Assembly: GCF_900143525.1 (NCBI RefSeq)
Contig: NZ_FREZ01000008.1
Location: 124,001 to 188,000, forward strand
Reading direction: 5' to 3'
DNA: 64,000 nt
Source of the DNA: Ruegeria sp. Alg231-54
Lineage (GTDB): Bacteria > Pseudomonadota > Alphaproteobacteria > Rhodobacterales > Rhodobacteraceae
In this document: in pieces, positions 16,847 through 26,487 of the stretch
How the letters are laid out: every line of letters starts with the position of its first letter
Position numbering within the stretch: position 1 is the stretch's first letter
The notes under the pieces: model-generated
What the model was told of the DNA's origin: nothing
The model's database searches: none
What the model saw: the letters and a program-made list of their open reading frames with translations, nothing else
Program-made: the position numbers and the translations under genes

Positions 16847-17653
16847 ATGGCACGCCGCTTCGTCGATCTGTCAGTTCCGTTGGAAATCGGCATCGTGTCG
16901 GACCCGCCGATCATGTTACCCGAAATCGAATATTTGGCCCATGACCAGACCGCCGAACAAGTCATGTCCTTTTTTCCGGGCCTGCAGAAAGATGACCTGC
17001 CCGGCGGCGAGGGCTGGGCCATCGAACGCCTTCAGATCGCGACGCACAATGGCACCCATCTGGACGCGCCTTACCATCACCATTCGACCATGAACAATGG
17101 TGAGAGGGCGATCACCATCGACGAAGTACCGCTGGAATGGTGCATGAACCCCGGAGTGAAACTGGATTTTCGCCATTTCGACGATGGCTATGTGGCGACC
17201 GCCGCCGACGTCGAAGCCGAGTTGAAACGGATTGGCCACGAATTGCAGCCACTGGATATCGTGGTCGTGAATACCTCGGCTGGCACGCGTTATGGGCATC
17301 CGGACTATCTGGCCAAAGGATGCGGCATAGGGCGCGAGGCAACGCTGTACCTGACCAAACGCGGGGTGCGCGTGACAGGAACCGACGCCTGGAGTTGGGA
17401 CGCACCGTTTCCATTGACCGCGCAGGAATATGCTGAAACGCAAGACGCATCAATTATATGGGAAGGGCACCGGGCCTCGATGGAGGTCGGCTATTGTCAC
17501 ATGGAAAAACTGACGAACCTTGAAACCTTGCCGCCCACCGGGTTCGAGATTTCCTGTTTCCCGTTCAAGATCAAAGGGGCCTCAGCTGGATTCATCCGCG
17601 CGGTCGCGATCTTTGAGACCCAAGAAGGAGCACTTGATGCAACTGACGCCTGA
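16847..17653 (+). CDS. Cyclase family protein (kynurenine-formamidase-like metal hydrolase)
   Basis: A 268-residue cytoplasmic enzyme of the cyclase/arylformamidase family. The metal-binding signature HNGTHLDAPYHHH lies near 66-78, with LDFRHFDDG and the late EVGYCHMEKLTNLETLPP segment also typical. Family members hydrolyse N-formylkynurenine, isatin or similar amides; the substrate here is unknown. The ATG at 16847 follows GGAGGAG (16834-16840); the upstream TTG at 16769 is inside the terminator. Its end overlaps the next gene by 17 bp, implying translational coupling with the thioesterase. Confidence 0.88.
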   Translation: MARRFVDLSVPLEIGIVSDPPIMLPEIEYLAHDQTAEQVMSFFPGLQKDDLPGGEGWAIERLQIATHNGTHLDAPYHHHSTMNNGERAITIDEVPLEWCMNPGVKLDFRHFDDGYVATAADVEAELKRIGHELQPLDIVVVNTSAGTRYGHPDYLAKGCGIGREATLYLTKRGVRVTGTDAWSWDAPFPLTAQEYAETQDASIIWEGHRASMEVGYCHMEKLTNLETLPPTGFEISCFPFKIKGASAGFIRAVAIFETQEGALDATDA

Positions 17654-18158
17654 AGCGCTGGCCGGACATGACGGACCCTATGATGCCCCGCTTGTATTCC
17701 GCGGGTTCAAGGCGCGCCCCGAGTGGATTGACTATAACGGTCACATGAACGTGGGCTACTACGGCGTTGCTTTCGACAATGCGCTGGAGCTGTTGATGGT
17801 GGATCATCTTGGGCTGGGTGAGGCGCAGGTAAATGCGATGGGGCAGGGACCTTACATTTTGCAATCCCACATGAATTTCCTACGCGAAGTACTGGAAGGT
17901 GAGGCCTTCAGCATCCGGTTTCGGATGCTGGACGCAGATCACAAACGCGGCCACTATTTCGCACAGATGGTGTCTGAAAAAGACGGTGCTGTCTGCGCCA
18001 CGCAGGAAGCGTTGTTCATGAATGTCAACCATACGACCGGCCGGTCAGCTCCCTATCCGGACTGGGCCGTCGCGCGTCTTCAGAGCATGGTGAGGGATCA
18101 TGCGGCGATCGACCCGGCCCCAGAGGTCGGACACCCGATCGGCATCCGCAGAAAGTGA
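17637..18158 (+). CDS. Hotdog-fold thioesterase (4HBT_2 family)
   Basis: A 173-residue acyl-CoA thioesterase-like protein. The hotdog active-site pattern is EWIDYNGHMNVGYYGVAFDNA (about 24-44), with the conserved Asp, Asn-Gly-His-Met and Tyr residues seen in 4-hydroxybenzoyl-CoA and betainyl-CoA thioesterases. SHMNFLREVLEGE is the second family strand. The ATG at 17637 follows AAGGAG and lies inside the end of the cyclase gene, so an earlier in-frame start at 17520 is unlikely. Natural substrate unknown; the cyclase partner suggests a shared short degradative or detoxifying step. Confidence 0.87.
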   Translation: MQLTPEALAGHDGPYDAPLVFRGFKARPEWIDYNGHMNVGYYGVAFDNALELLMVDHLGLGEAQVNAMGQGPYILQSHMNFLREVLEGEAFSIRFRMLDADHKRGHYFAQMVSEKDGAVCATQEALFMNVNHTTGRSAPYPDWAVARLQSMVRDHAAIDPAPEVGHPIGIRRK

Positions 18159-18170
18159 ACTGAGGCCTGC

Positions 18171-21100
18171 TTAGTAGTCGCGCGAAAAAAAGACCCCAAC
18201 ACCGGTCTCACCCCGTCCATCTACAGTGCCTTTCACGGTGAAACTGTCGGTAACGTCCAGGTTCAGGTTAACCTCGGTGTCGCCTTCGGTGTTGACGGTG
18301 AAATCGGTGTAGAGGTTGTCGCTCAGATACGCCCCGGCGCCGAGCCGACCCGCGCCACCGTCGGACACGCCGATGTCCACGGTGTCGACGCCCGTAGACT
18401 CGCGCAGGCCTTTGGTCGCGTCTCCGCCAGCGCCGCTGAGTTGTGCCAGCGAGGCCGCCATCTGAGCGATAACGAACGGTGACAACTCTGAGAAGCGATT
18501 GCCGAACAACAGCATTGCCAGCGCTTCCTCGGCCGGACGCTCAGGGTCGGAAAAGACGTTAACCTCAGGAGAGTCCAGTGGCCCGGCGATCTCGATCGTT
18601 GCGGTGCCGTCAGAGGTGCTGGTCGAGGATTCGAACTCGATATAGGGCGTCAGGTCCCCTTGCAGCGTCACAATGCCCTTGGTCAGGGCCAGCCTGCGCC
18701 CCAGAATGTCAAAGTTACCACGGATCAGTTCGATCTGACCCGATGGGATGACCGAGGACGTGGTGCCGCCGATGTTTATTCTTCCCCCCAGCTCTGCGTT
18801 GACGCCACGCCCGCGGACAAACACGGCCTTGGGTGCCAAAAGACTGACATCCAGGGCGATACGAGAATTGCTTTTATTGCCGTCTTCCTTCTGGACGAGG
18901 CCCGCGCGTTCACGGGTCACATAGCCTGACCCGCTTTCATTCACATGCACGATGTCTGGGATAGGAGCCGTCCCCACGGCACCTGATGCGGCCGCTAGGT
19001 TGATATTGGTTTCGCCAAACGTGATCTGTCCAGAGATCGAGCTGTTACCCGCCAGCGCCCCGGTCATCGCAATTTGCCCGTTCAGCGTGGTTTCATACAG
19101 CAACTGATCGGTCAATATGAGGCTGTTAAGGGCAGTCGTGATATTGGCATTGAATGGTGGTGAAAGGTCTACAGGCCCGCTGACGGTAAAATTACCGCCG
19201 GCCCGTGGGCCGCCGCTCAGGGAAATCGTGGCGCGGCTATTTGCAAGTTGGACCGATCCGCTGATGCCTGTGATCGTCTGTCCCGCGCCGGGAATTGCCA
19301 GCGACGTACCGGAAGTGGTGATCGAACCGGATAGGGATTCCAGTGCGGGTTTGCCCGACAGGGTAAGGTCATAGCGAGCGCTGCCGTCGATCTTGTTGGG
19401 CGTGATAAAGATATTGGCAATGCCAAGATTGACGCCGCCAACGGCCTTCATGTCCGCTTCTCCGGTGCTTTCGTCGAAGGTACCAGAGACTTTGCCGCTA
19501 ATCTCCGCAGGGCCGTCGGCCTGGGCGTCGATTGTCCAGACACCCTTGTTGCGTTTGGCGCTGCCTTTGGCGGCCACTGTACCCGGAAACTCAGGTACAA
19601 AACGCTCGATCCGGTTGAATTTGGCGTCAAAGTCCAGATCTGCTGACCCATCGCTGTCTACCGTCCCGGCAAGATTGGCGTATGAGCTGTCGGGGCCATT
19701 CAGGTTGACCGTGCCTTCCACGCCCTTGGATGTCGGGGCAATGTTTCCATCCAACGTCAGTGGACCGGACATCGTGTTCAACACCCGCGCCAGATCGTCC
19801 AATTTGACCGAGAAATCCAGCCCGCCCGCTTGACGGTCCAGCTTGCCCGAAGCCGTCGCGGTTATGGCCGTTCCGTTCAGGCGGAAGTTTTGAATGCTAA
19901 GGCCTTCTTCCCCATTCTGTGCATCTACGGACAGGGTCGTCTGGCCCTGAATCAGTTTGTCCACGGCCTCGATGCCGGTCTGAATGTCGTTGGCATCGAG
20001 GTTACCTTGAACATCGAAGGCTCGGGTAGACAAGGTACCGTTGCCTTGCACGTTTGCCGCGATTGAACCGGCCAGATCACGCCCGGCCAAACCGGAAAAC
20101 AGGGACAGGTTCGGCACATTCAATTTCGCTTGGCCATCTGCCGACAGATCTCCGGTGGGGTCGTCTACGGTCGCCTGAACCTGTGCGCTAAGGGCGCGGC
20201 CATTCACCGAGGCGCTGCGGATGTCGATACTGTCTGCGGTTCTGGCACCGTCCCATTCGATCTCGGTTCTGCCGGTCAGTAGCGGGTCAATATCGGCCAT
20301 GCCGGTCTTGACGTTCTGACCTGTCACGCTGGCCGTGCCGTCAAATTCCAGCGTTTGTACCGTGCCTGTGCCGTTCACGGTCGCCTGTAGTGAACCGCCA
20401 AGGTCGCGTTTTGCCAAGCCAGAGAAGACCGACAAATCCGATGCGTTGACCCGCGCTTGCCCATCAATTGTCAGGTTGCCGTCCGGGGTGGTCACAACAC
20501 CGCTGGCCACAGCTTTGGCGGCCTCGCTGTCCAGATCGAACTCACGGATAGTTATGCCGTCTGTGTCGCGGCTGGCGTCCAGAGTGATTGTGGTCTCTCC
20601 GGCAATCACGGGGTCGATATCATCACGGCCAGTAGACAAGTCGCGGCCCTGAACCATGACTTTGCCGTCAAAGCTGCGTTCCAGCGGTGAACCTTTTCCG
20701 GTCACACTGGCCGAGACCTGCCCGCCAAGATCCAGCTTGGCGAGTTCCGAAAAGCGCGACAGGTCTGTTGCGTCCAGCTTGGCCGTTCCGTCGACCGTCA
20801 AGCCGCTGGTCAGCCCGGCAATCAGCGCGTCCAGCGCCAGCGTGTAGTCAGAGCCCACAAGCTCGAAACCAGACAGGTTCAGTGACTGGTCGCTGCTATA
20901 GTCGAACTGGCCATCAAGCGTGATGCGATCGCCCAAAGCCGTGGTAAGCGCGTCATCGGCCATCTCTATTCCGCCGACCGCGATTTGAACGTCGCCATCG
21001 ACGGTCAGAACCTCGCCCTGATCCAGGGTGCCTTGTGCTGTGATCCGGGTATCACCCAGCTTGGCCTGCGGGGATGCAAATTCGTTGGCCGTCAGGCTCA

Positions 21101-22250
21101 GATCCCAAAGGTTGCCGTTCTGGCGGTCAAACAGCGCCGAAATCTGTGCCGCCTTGAGCGATGTGTCGCCTCCTGCCACCGGCAGCACGACGACTTCCCC
21201 ATCCGGCGGGGCAATGCGCCCTTGCAGCGCGGCCAGTTGCAAAGTGCCGCCTTCAGCCAGTTGCAATTCACCCTTCAGATCCAGCGCCTGCGTGGTGAGT
21301 TCCAGATCCGAGATGTCCAGCGCGCCATCGGGCTTGGTCTGGCCATCGACATAAAGCCGTGATTTTGGGCCGAAGAACGGATCGACGTCCTCCCCCAGGA
21401 AGGGGGTCAGATCGCCATTCAGATCCGCGGTGAACGCAATGCCTTTCGCTGCGCCGCCCTCGGCCGCCTGCAGCTGAACCTGCCCAGTGACGCGCATCTG
21501 GTTGTCGCTGCTCAGCCCAATATCAGCGGTGAAATCCGACAGCGGGCCCGCGCCCTTGGCTGTCAGGCCGATCGGTGGGCTGTCAGGGATCTTCAGCGCG
21601 GTTGAAATCAGACCGCCAGAGGCCTCGTTCACTTGCAAATCCAGATTGATCTCACTTGTTGAGTTCTGGAAACCAGCGGCCAGCTTGATCTCATCACCTG
21701 CGCGGTCCAGTCGGATCACGTCCAGATTGGTGTCCAGCGCCCCATCCGCCAGCGTCAGATTGCCTGTCACGCTCAGATCAGCGGCGACACCGATCAGCGG
21801 CTCACCAAGAGATAGCTCATCCACTCGAATTTCACCGATTTCGATGGAAACCGGCAGTTCGGGCAGTTGAAACGGTTGCGTTTCCGCCGAAGCAGGTGGT
21901 TCTTCCTTGGTCGTTGTGCCCGGTGCACGGGCAATATCGATTTCCTGCGCGGTCAGAGAGTTGACCGAAAATCGACCGCGGATCAGCGCCAGACGGTTCC
22001 AATCAAGTTCGGCGTCCTTGATGGTCAGCCAAACACCTTCATCATCGGCAACTGTGATCTCTTCAATTGTCGCGCGGGCGCTCAACGCGCCTTGCAGGCC
22101 CTTAACGGTCACGTTTTGGTCGTCGCCAGAAAGCGTATCTTGCAGGAAGTTTTCCAGCATGCTGCCGCCTTCATCCTGCGCGGCAAGTGGCAAAGGGGCA
22201 GACAGCATCAGCCCCGAGATCAATAACGGATATGCGCGACGTCCAATCAA
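18171..22250 (-). CDS. tamB: Translocation and assembly module inner-membrane subunit TamB
   Basis: A 1359-residue AsmA-like bridge protein that spans the periplasm and works with TamA in outer-membrane biogenesis and phospholipid transport. It has an N-terminal signal anchor (about 1-24), a long repetitive beta-rich body, and the conserved C-terminal DUF490/TamB domain (LLAPKAVFVRGRGVNAELGG, YLSDNLYTDFTVNT, ending VGVFFSRDY). Three exact 109-residue repeats lie in the middle. It starts with TTG at 22250, whose bases overlap the tamA stop (TTGA), so the two are translationally coupled. Confidence 0.95.
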   Translation of the reverse strand: MIGRRAYPLLISGLMLSAPLPLAAQDEGGSMLENFLQDTLSGDDQNVTVKGLQGALSARATIEEITVADDEGVWLTIKDAELDWNRLALIRGRFSVNSLTAQEIDIARAPGTTTKEEPPASAETQPFQLPELPVSIEIGEIRVDELSLGEPLIGVAADLSVTGNLTLADGALDTNLDVIRLDRAGDEIKLAAGFQNSTSEINLDLQVNEASGGLISTALKIPDSPPIGLTAKGAGPLSDFTADIGLSSDNQMRVTGQVQLQAAEGGAAKGIAFTADLNGDLTPFLGEDVDPFFGPKSRLYVDGQTKPDGALDISDLELTTQALDLKGELQLAEGGTLQLAALQGRIAPPDGEVVVLPVAGGDTSLKAAQISALFDRQNGNLWDLSLTANEFASPQAKLGDTRITAQGTLDQGEVLTVDGDVQIAVGGIEMADDALTTALGDRITLDGQFDYSSDQSLNLSGFELVGSDYTLALDALIAGLTSGLTVDGTAKLDATDLSRFSELAKLDLGGQVSASVTGKGSPLERSFDGKVMVQGRDLSTGRDDIDPVIAGETTITLDASRDTDGITIREFDLDSEAAKAVASGVVTTPDGNLTIDGQARVNASDLSVFSGLAKRDLGGSLQATVNGTGTVQTLEFDGTASVTGQNVKTGMADIDPLLTGRTEIEWDGARTADSIDIRSASVNGRALSAQVQATVDDPTGDLSADGQAKLNVPNLSLFSGLAGRDLAGSIAANVQGNGTLSTRAFDVQGNLDANDIQTGIEAVDKLIQGQTTLSVDAQNGEEGLSIQNFRLNGTAITATASGKLDRQAGGLDFSVKLDDLARVLNTMSGPLTLDGNIAPTSKGVEGTVNLNGPDSSYANLAGTVDSDGSADLDFDAKFNRIERFVPEFPGTVAAKGSAKRNKGVWTIDAQADGPAEISGKVSGTFDESTGEADMKAVGGVNLGIANIFITPNKIDGSARYDLTLSGKPALESLSGSITTSGTSLAIPGAGQTITGISGSVQLANSRATISLSGGPRAGGNFTVSGPVDLSPPFNANITTALNSLILTDQLLYETTLNGQIAMTGALAGNSSISGQITFGETNINLAAASGAVGTAPIPDIVHVNESGSGYVTRERAGLVQKEDGNKSNSRIALDVSLLAPKAVFVRGRGVNAELGGRINIGGTTSSVIPSGQIELIRGNFDILGRRLALTKGIVTLQGDLTPYIEFESSTSTSDGTATIEIAGPLDSPEVNVFSDPERPAEEALAMLLFGNRFSELSPFVIAQMAASLAQLSGAGGDATKGLRESTGVDTVDIGVSDGGAGRLGAGAYLSDNLYTDFTVNTEGDTEVNLNLDVTDSFTVKGTVDGRGETGVGVFFSRDY
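19780..20760 (-). repeat. Three tandem 327-bp units inside tamB
   Basis: The motif LSxFSxLAxxDLxGS/Q recurs three times, and its Ser codons are exactly 327 bp apart (20759, 20432 and 20105 on the minus strand). Each unit continues with a G-x-G turn, an FDG strand, a TGxxDIDPLxxGxT segment and ends in DGQAxxN. Units run roughly 20760-20434, 20433-20107 and 20106-19780; the third decays toward its end. This is diverged protein-level repetition, not identical DNA. Confidence 0.8.
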
Positions 22251-24052
22251 AATGCCTGTCCGATCCCGATGTAGAATTGCAGCCCGTCGCCGGTGTCACC
22301 CTGCACTGGAACGGCCAGATCCAGCCGCAACGGACCAAATCCGCCCAGATCATACCGAACCCCAAGCCCGGCACCTGCGTGATATTCTGCGCCGCTGCCG
22401 ATGAATGAGGACGTGTCCACCGTACCGTAGTCATAAAACCCGACCAGAGATATGGCTTCGGTGACTTTCCCGCGCACCTCGGCAGAAAGACCAAGGAACG
22501 ATTTGCCGCCTGCAATACCAGTGCCGACAGGGATGCCAAGACTCTCGTAAGGTTGGCCCCGAACCGTTCCGGCGCCGCCCGAGAAGAACAGGAAGTCTGG
22601 TGTTACACCGTCCGGCGACGGCCCGAGCACTGATCCCAGTTGTACGCGACCGGCCAAAACCAGCCGTCCACCGGTTCCGAGGCTGGTATAGCCACGCCCG
22701 TCAAAAAACATGCGTATGCCGCTTTCGGTTTCGGACAGACCAGCAAAGGGCGTGATCTGCGCGTCCAGATAAAAGCCGCGCGTTGCGCTGACCTTACTGT
22801 CGCGCTCGTCCCATTCCGAACGCAAGGGAAGGATGAAATATCGGAACCTGCGGTCATCGCCATAGGCGTCGTCCGCGCTGGACCACTGAAACCCGGCTGA
22901 GGCTTCGGCATATAGCCGATCAGAGAACGTGCGCCGGGCACCGTAGGCCAGCGACGCAACGGTGACATTGTAGTTTTCTGTGTTGCGCCGTTCGAGAAGC
23001 GCGTTCCAGAAAGTGTTGTCATCGGGACCAAGCCGGTCGGGCTGGTCCAGACGCAAGCCGATCCGGCCGTCGATGTCCTCGGCACCGCCGATATTACGGA
23101 CTGCCGCCTCGAACCGCAGGCGTTCGGCACGCCGGAATACGTTGCGATGCGTCCAGGTCGCGGTCACGTCTACCCCGTCGCGCGACGCGATCTCGGCGCC
23201 AAAGGTTAGCTGGCGTTTTGGCAGATCTTCAAACGTCGCGTCGAAATCCAATGTGCCGTCCGGGTTCGGAGTGTCCCTCTCTTCAATCGAAACAACGTTG
23301 AAGGTCCCGGTCCGCCGCAACCGTGTGCCGACCTTCTGGATTTTCTCGGGCGAGTATACCTCGCCTGCCGGAAATCCGGCGATCTTTTCGATTGACCGGT
23401 GTCGCACATCGGTGTCGCCCTTGATGATCATTTTGCCAAATCTCAGGCGCGGGCCGGGGGTAAGGTCGATCTCGGCATCCAACTTGGCCTCGGCGTGGCG
23501 GGCAATGACTTTCTGGCCTTCAACTTCGGCCTTGGCATGACCCGCGTTGCGCCAACCCTGCACCCCGGCGGACGCGGCTTGTTGGATCGCGCCGGTGGTC
23601 GCGAGTTTGCCGACCGCAAACTCCTCGGGCAGAACTGTTTCGGGCGTAATCGGTTGTACGATGGCTTCGCCAAAGGTGAACTTGGGGCCGGTGTTGACCG
23701 TGATTACCGCGCTATTGATCTGCGCCGGTACGCTGAGCGAGCTGATCTCAGCTGCTTCTTTTCCGTCCAGTTTGATGCTTACGACTGGGCTGAAATACCC
23801 TTCGTCATAAAGAATCTGGACGAGTGTGCGATAATCCGAAAGCGCGGCCGACAAGATCTCAAGCGGCGTGTCCAGCCCGCGGGATTCGGCCGTCGTAACA
23901 GAGGAGGTTTCCTCCATCCGCTCTACAAGCTCTTTCGAGGCACCCGGGGCCGTCAGGGTGGTTTCCAAAGCAGCCAATGAGGTCGGCAGGGTCACTATGA
24001 TAGCGCCGAGAAGGCATCTCTTGAAAAAGCCGCGCGGCCTGCTCCCCGGCAT
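22247..24052 (-). CDS. tamA: Outer-membrane translocation module subunit TamA (Omp85 family)
   Basis: An Omp85 protein with periplasmic POTRA domains followed by a 16-strand barrel ending in F, about 600 residues. The POTRA part includes GPRLRFGKMIIKGDTDVRH and YSPEKIQKVGTRLRRTG; the barrel contains FFSGGAGTVRGQPYESLG, the conserved VRGF-like loop motif of the family. The ATG at 24052 gives a clean signal peptide (SRPRGFFKRCLLGAIIVTLPTSLAA) and has TTGGAG upstream; an earlier ATG at 24121 would add 23 residues. It is the first gene of the tamA-tamB pair. Confidence 0.93.
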   Translation of the reverse strand: MPGSRPRGFFKRCLLGAIIVTLPTSLAALETTLTAPGASKELVERMEETSSVTTAESRGLDTPLEILSAALSDYRTLVQILYDEGYFSPVVSIKLDGKEAAEISSLSVPAQINSAVITVNTGPKFTFGEAIVQPITPETVLPEEFAVGKLATTGAIQQAASAGVQGWRNAGHAKAEVEGQKVIARHAEAKLDAEIDLTPGPRLRFGKMIIKGDTDVRHRSIEKIAGFPAGEVYSPEKIQKVGTRLRRTGTFNVVSIEERDTPNPDGTLDFDATFEDLPKRQLTFGAEIASRDGVDVTATWTHRNVFRRAERLRFEAAVRNIGGAEDIDGRIGLRLDQPDRLGPDDNTFWNALLERRNTENYNVTVASLAYGARRTFSDRLYAEASAGFQWSSADDAYGDDRRFRYFILPLRSEWDERDSKVSATRGFYLDAQITPFAGLSETESGIRMFFDGRGYTSLGTGGRLVLAGRVQLGSVLGPSPDGVTPDFLFFSGGAGTVRGQPYESLGIPVGTGIAGGKSFLGLSAEVRGKVTEAISLVGFYDYGTVDTSSFIGSGAEYHAGAGLGVRYDLGGFGPLRLDLAVPVQGDTGDGLQFYIGIGQAF

Positions 24053-24210
24053 CTGATAGCTCCAACTGCCCCAACTCGAAATCACATTTGCCGTTTTGTG
24101 CAAAGCAACGGCTGATTGCATTCATGTTAGAGCATCAGAGTCCTTGCAGGAAAAGACTAAATCCAGCGTCGCCTGAATTTTGCAACCTGTGTGATTGATC
24201 GGTCTCGGGA

Positions 24211-25434
24211 TCAGGAACCTGCGTTGCGGAACCAGCGGATAATTGCCTCGCGGTCCGCGGGCTCCATGTAAGTGACGTTTGCGGGGGGCATCGCATGGCT
24301 GACCCCTGCCTGCAGATAGATTTGCTGGGCGTTGCGGGCAATGTCGCCCTCGGTTTCCAGCAATACGCCTTTTGGCGCCCACAAAATGCCTTCCCACACC
24401 GGTTCGCGTGCGTGGCACATCGAGCAGCGTCCCAAAACGACGTCATGGGCCTCTTCAAAGCCATCGGCAGCAGCGTATTTCTGTTCAAAAGGGGTCAGCG
24501 GCTGTGCTTCGGCCTCTTCCAGGGGTTTGTACATAGGGGCGGTAGACAGCCACATGATGGCGATGAACAGCAACGCGGTGACCAGCCATGTCCAGGTCGG
24601 ATCGCCTGCCCTTGCGTGGCGCGTGTTGAAGTAGTGTCGGATGGTCACACCCATCAGGAAGACCAGAGCCGCGATGATCCAGTTGTATTCTGTCGCAAAG
24701 GCCAGTGGGTAGTGGTTCGACAACATCAGGAACACCACCGGCAACGTCAGGTAGTTATTATGCGTCGAGCGCAGCTTGGCGATCTTGCCATACTTTGGGT
24801 CAGGTGTACGCCCGTTCTTCAGATCGTCTACCACGATGCGTTGGTTCGGCATGATGATGAAAAACACGTTGGCTGTCATGATCGTAGCCGTGAATGCACC
24901 CAGATGCAGCATCATCGCGCGACCGGTGAAAACCTGATTGTACCCCCAGCCCATAACAACCAGCAGCACAAACAGAAGCACCATCAGAAGGGTCGGACGT
25001 TCACCCAGACCTGATTTGCACAAGAAGTCATAGATCAGCCAACCAACTGTCAGCGAGGCGGCCGAGATCAGAATGCCTTGCCACAGGGCCAGATCGGCTT
25101 TTTGTGCGTCGATCAGATACAGTTCTCCGCCAACCCAATACACGATCATCAGCAACCCAGCCCCGCTGAGCCAGGTCGCGTAGCTTTCCCATTTGAACCA
25201 AACTAGGTGTTCCGGCATCCGTTCGGGCGCGACCAGGTATTTCTGGATGTGGTAGAAACCGCCGCCATGAACCTGCCATTCCTCGCCATCCGCCGGGCCG
25301 GGGATGTCGCGGTTCAGACCAAGGTCCAGTGCGATGAAATAAAATGAGGATCCGATCCAGGCAATGGCGGTAATAACGTGCAGCCAGCGCACGGCAAAAG
25401 CCATCCAGTCCCAGAACACGGCGAAGTCGTACAT
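24211..25434 (-). CDS. puuD: Urate hydroxylase PuuD (membrane, cytochrome c domain)
   Basis: Converts urate to 5-hydroxyisourate and passes electrons to the respiratory chain. The 407-residue protein has an N-terminal DUF989 membrane domain with about eight hydrophobic helices (starting FAVRWLHVITAIAWIGSSFYFIALD) and a C-terminal cytochrome c domain with heme motif C337-SM-C340-H341 and likely axial M382 in HAMPP. The length and layout match known PuuD proteins. It faces a divergent LysR gene across 96 bp and starts the ureide cluster. Confidence 0.95.
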   Translation of the reverse strand: MYDFAVFWDWMAFAVRWLHVITAIAWIGSSFYFIALDLGLNRDIPGPADGEEWQVHGGGFYHIQKYLVAPERMPEHLVWFKWESYATWLSGAGLLMIVYWVGGELYLIDAQKADLALWQGILISAASLTVGWLIYDFLCKSGLGERPTLLMVLLFVLLVVMGWGYNQVFTGRAMMLHLGAFTATIMTANVFFIIMPNQRIVVDDLKNGRTPDPKYGKIAKLRSTHNNYLTLPVVFLMLSNHYPLAFATEYNWIIAALVFLMGVTIRHYFNTRHARAGDPTWTWLVTALLFIAIMWLSTAPMYKPLEEAEAQPLTPFEQKYAAADGFEEAHDVVLGRCSMCHAREPVWEGILWAPKGVLLETEGDIARNAQQIYLQAGVSHAMPPANVTYMEPADREAIIRWFRNAGS

Positions 25435-25530
25435 GAGAAAGCTCTCCGATTGGTTGCCGACACACTAGGCAAAGGGCACTTTCTTCGGTATTCCCTGATA
25501 TTGTCAAACTGTATCAAAAAAAACGAAAAA

Positions 25531-26454
25531 ATGTCTTATCTCGACAACATCCGTACCTTTGTCAGGGTTTATGACCTTGGCAGCATGTCCGCTGCAGGGC
25601 GAGACCTGCGAATCTCGCCTGCGGTGACGTCGGCGCGGATATCTCAGCTTGAAGATCATCTGGGCGTGCGCCTGTTTCAAAGAACGACGCGCAACCTGAG
25701 CCCGACAGAGCAGGGGCGGGCATTCTATCCCGGTGCTGTGGCTGTTCTGGATGCGGTAGACGATGCCGAAGCGCAGGTTGTCCACCTGACTGAGGCACCG
25801 CGCGGATCGCTGTTTGTGGCTGCTCCACTAGGGGTCGGGCGCAGGGTCTTGGCGCCACACGTACCTGATTTCCTTGCGGAATATCCCGAGATCGATGTGC
25901 GCCTGCGGTTGACGGACAGATCCGTTGATCTGACGACCGAAGGTTTGGATTTAGCCTTTTTCATCGGCCAACCTGAAGACAGTACTTTGCGCATTCGCAA
26001 GATCGCCGACTGTCAGCGCGTGCTGTGTGCCGCTCCGGCCTATGTTGAACGCAGGGGCATGCCAGCAACGGGCGCGGACCTGGTGTTGCAGCGCCATGAA
26101 TGCCTGAACCTGAGGTTTCCCGGCGCGACCGAGTTTCAGTGGCAGCTAGAGACACCTGACGGTCCCAAACGGTTCGCAGTCTCTGGCCGGTTTGAATGTG
26201 ACGATGGGGATGTGCTGACAGACTGGGCGCTGTCAGGGCAGGGGATCGCGATGAAACCGGTTTTTGAGGTGGCTGAGCACCTCAGCGCTGGGCATTTGGT
26301 GCCTGTTGCGGTCGAAACACCACCGGTTTCGGTGCAAATGGCTTGCCTTTACACGCATCGCCGCCATCAGGACCCCAAGGCGCGTTTGTTTATGGATTTC
26401 ATGATTGCACGGATCGGTAAGGTCGTGCGTGGGTCGGAATCTGCTGACAAATAA
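25531..26454 (+). CDS. LysR-family regulator next to puuD
   Basis: A 307-residue LysR protein: helix-turn-helix in the first 60 residues (MSAAGRDLRISPAVTSARISQLEDHLGVRLFQRTTR) and the substrate-binding domain after about 90. The ATG at 25531 gives the usual MSYLDNIRTFVRV start; earlier in-frame codons from 25378 overlap puuD and are rejected. Divergent to puuD and convergent with uraH, which points to control of urate or ureide use; the ligand is not known. Confidence 0.88.
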   Translation: MSYLDNIRTFVRVYDLGSMSAAGRDLRISPAVTSARISQLEDHLGVRLFQRTTRNLSPTEQGRAFYPGAVAVLDAVDDAEAQVVHLTEAPRGSLFVAAPLGVGRRVLAPHVPDFLAEYPEIDVRLRLTDRSVDLTTEGLDLAFFIGQPEDSTLRIRKIADCQRVLCAAPAYVERRGMPATGADLVLQRHECLNLRFPGATEFQWQLETPDGPKRFAVSGRFECDDGDVLTDWALSGQGIAMKPVFEVAEHLSAGHLVPVAVETPPVSVQMACLYTHRRHQDPKARLFMDFMIARIGKVVRGSESADK

Positions 26455-26455
26455 A

Positions 26456-26474
26456 GCTGCCGCTTAGCGGCAGC
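26456..26474. terminator. Hairpin between the LysR gene and uraH
   Basis: GCTGCCGCT (26456-26464) and AGCGGCAGC (26466-26474) are exact complements with almost no loop. It lies in the 33-bp gap between two convergent genes and probably ends transcription from both sides, though it has no T-tract. Confidence 0.5.
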
Positions 26475-26487
26475 CCCATCTCGCAGT

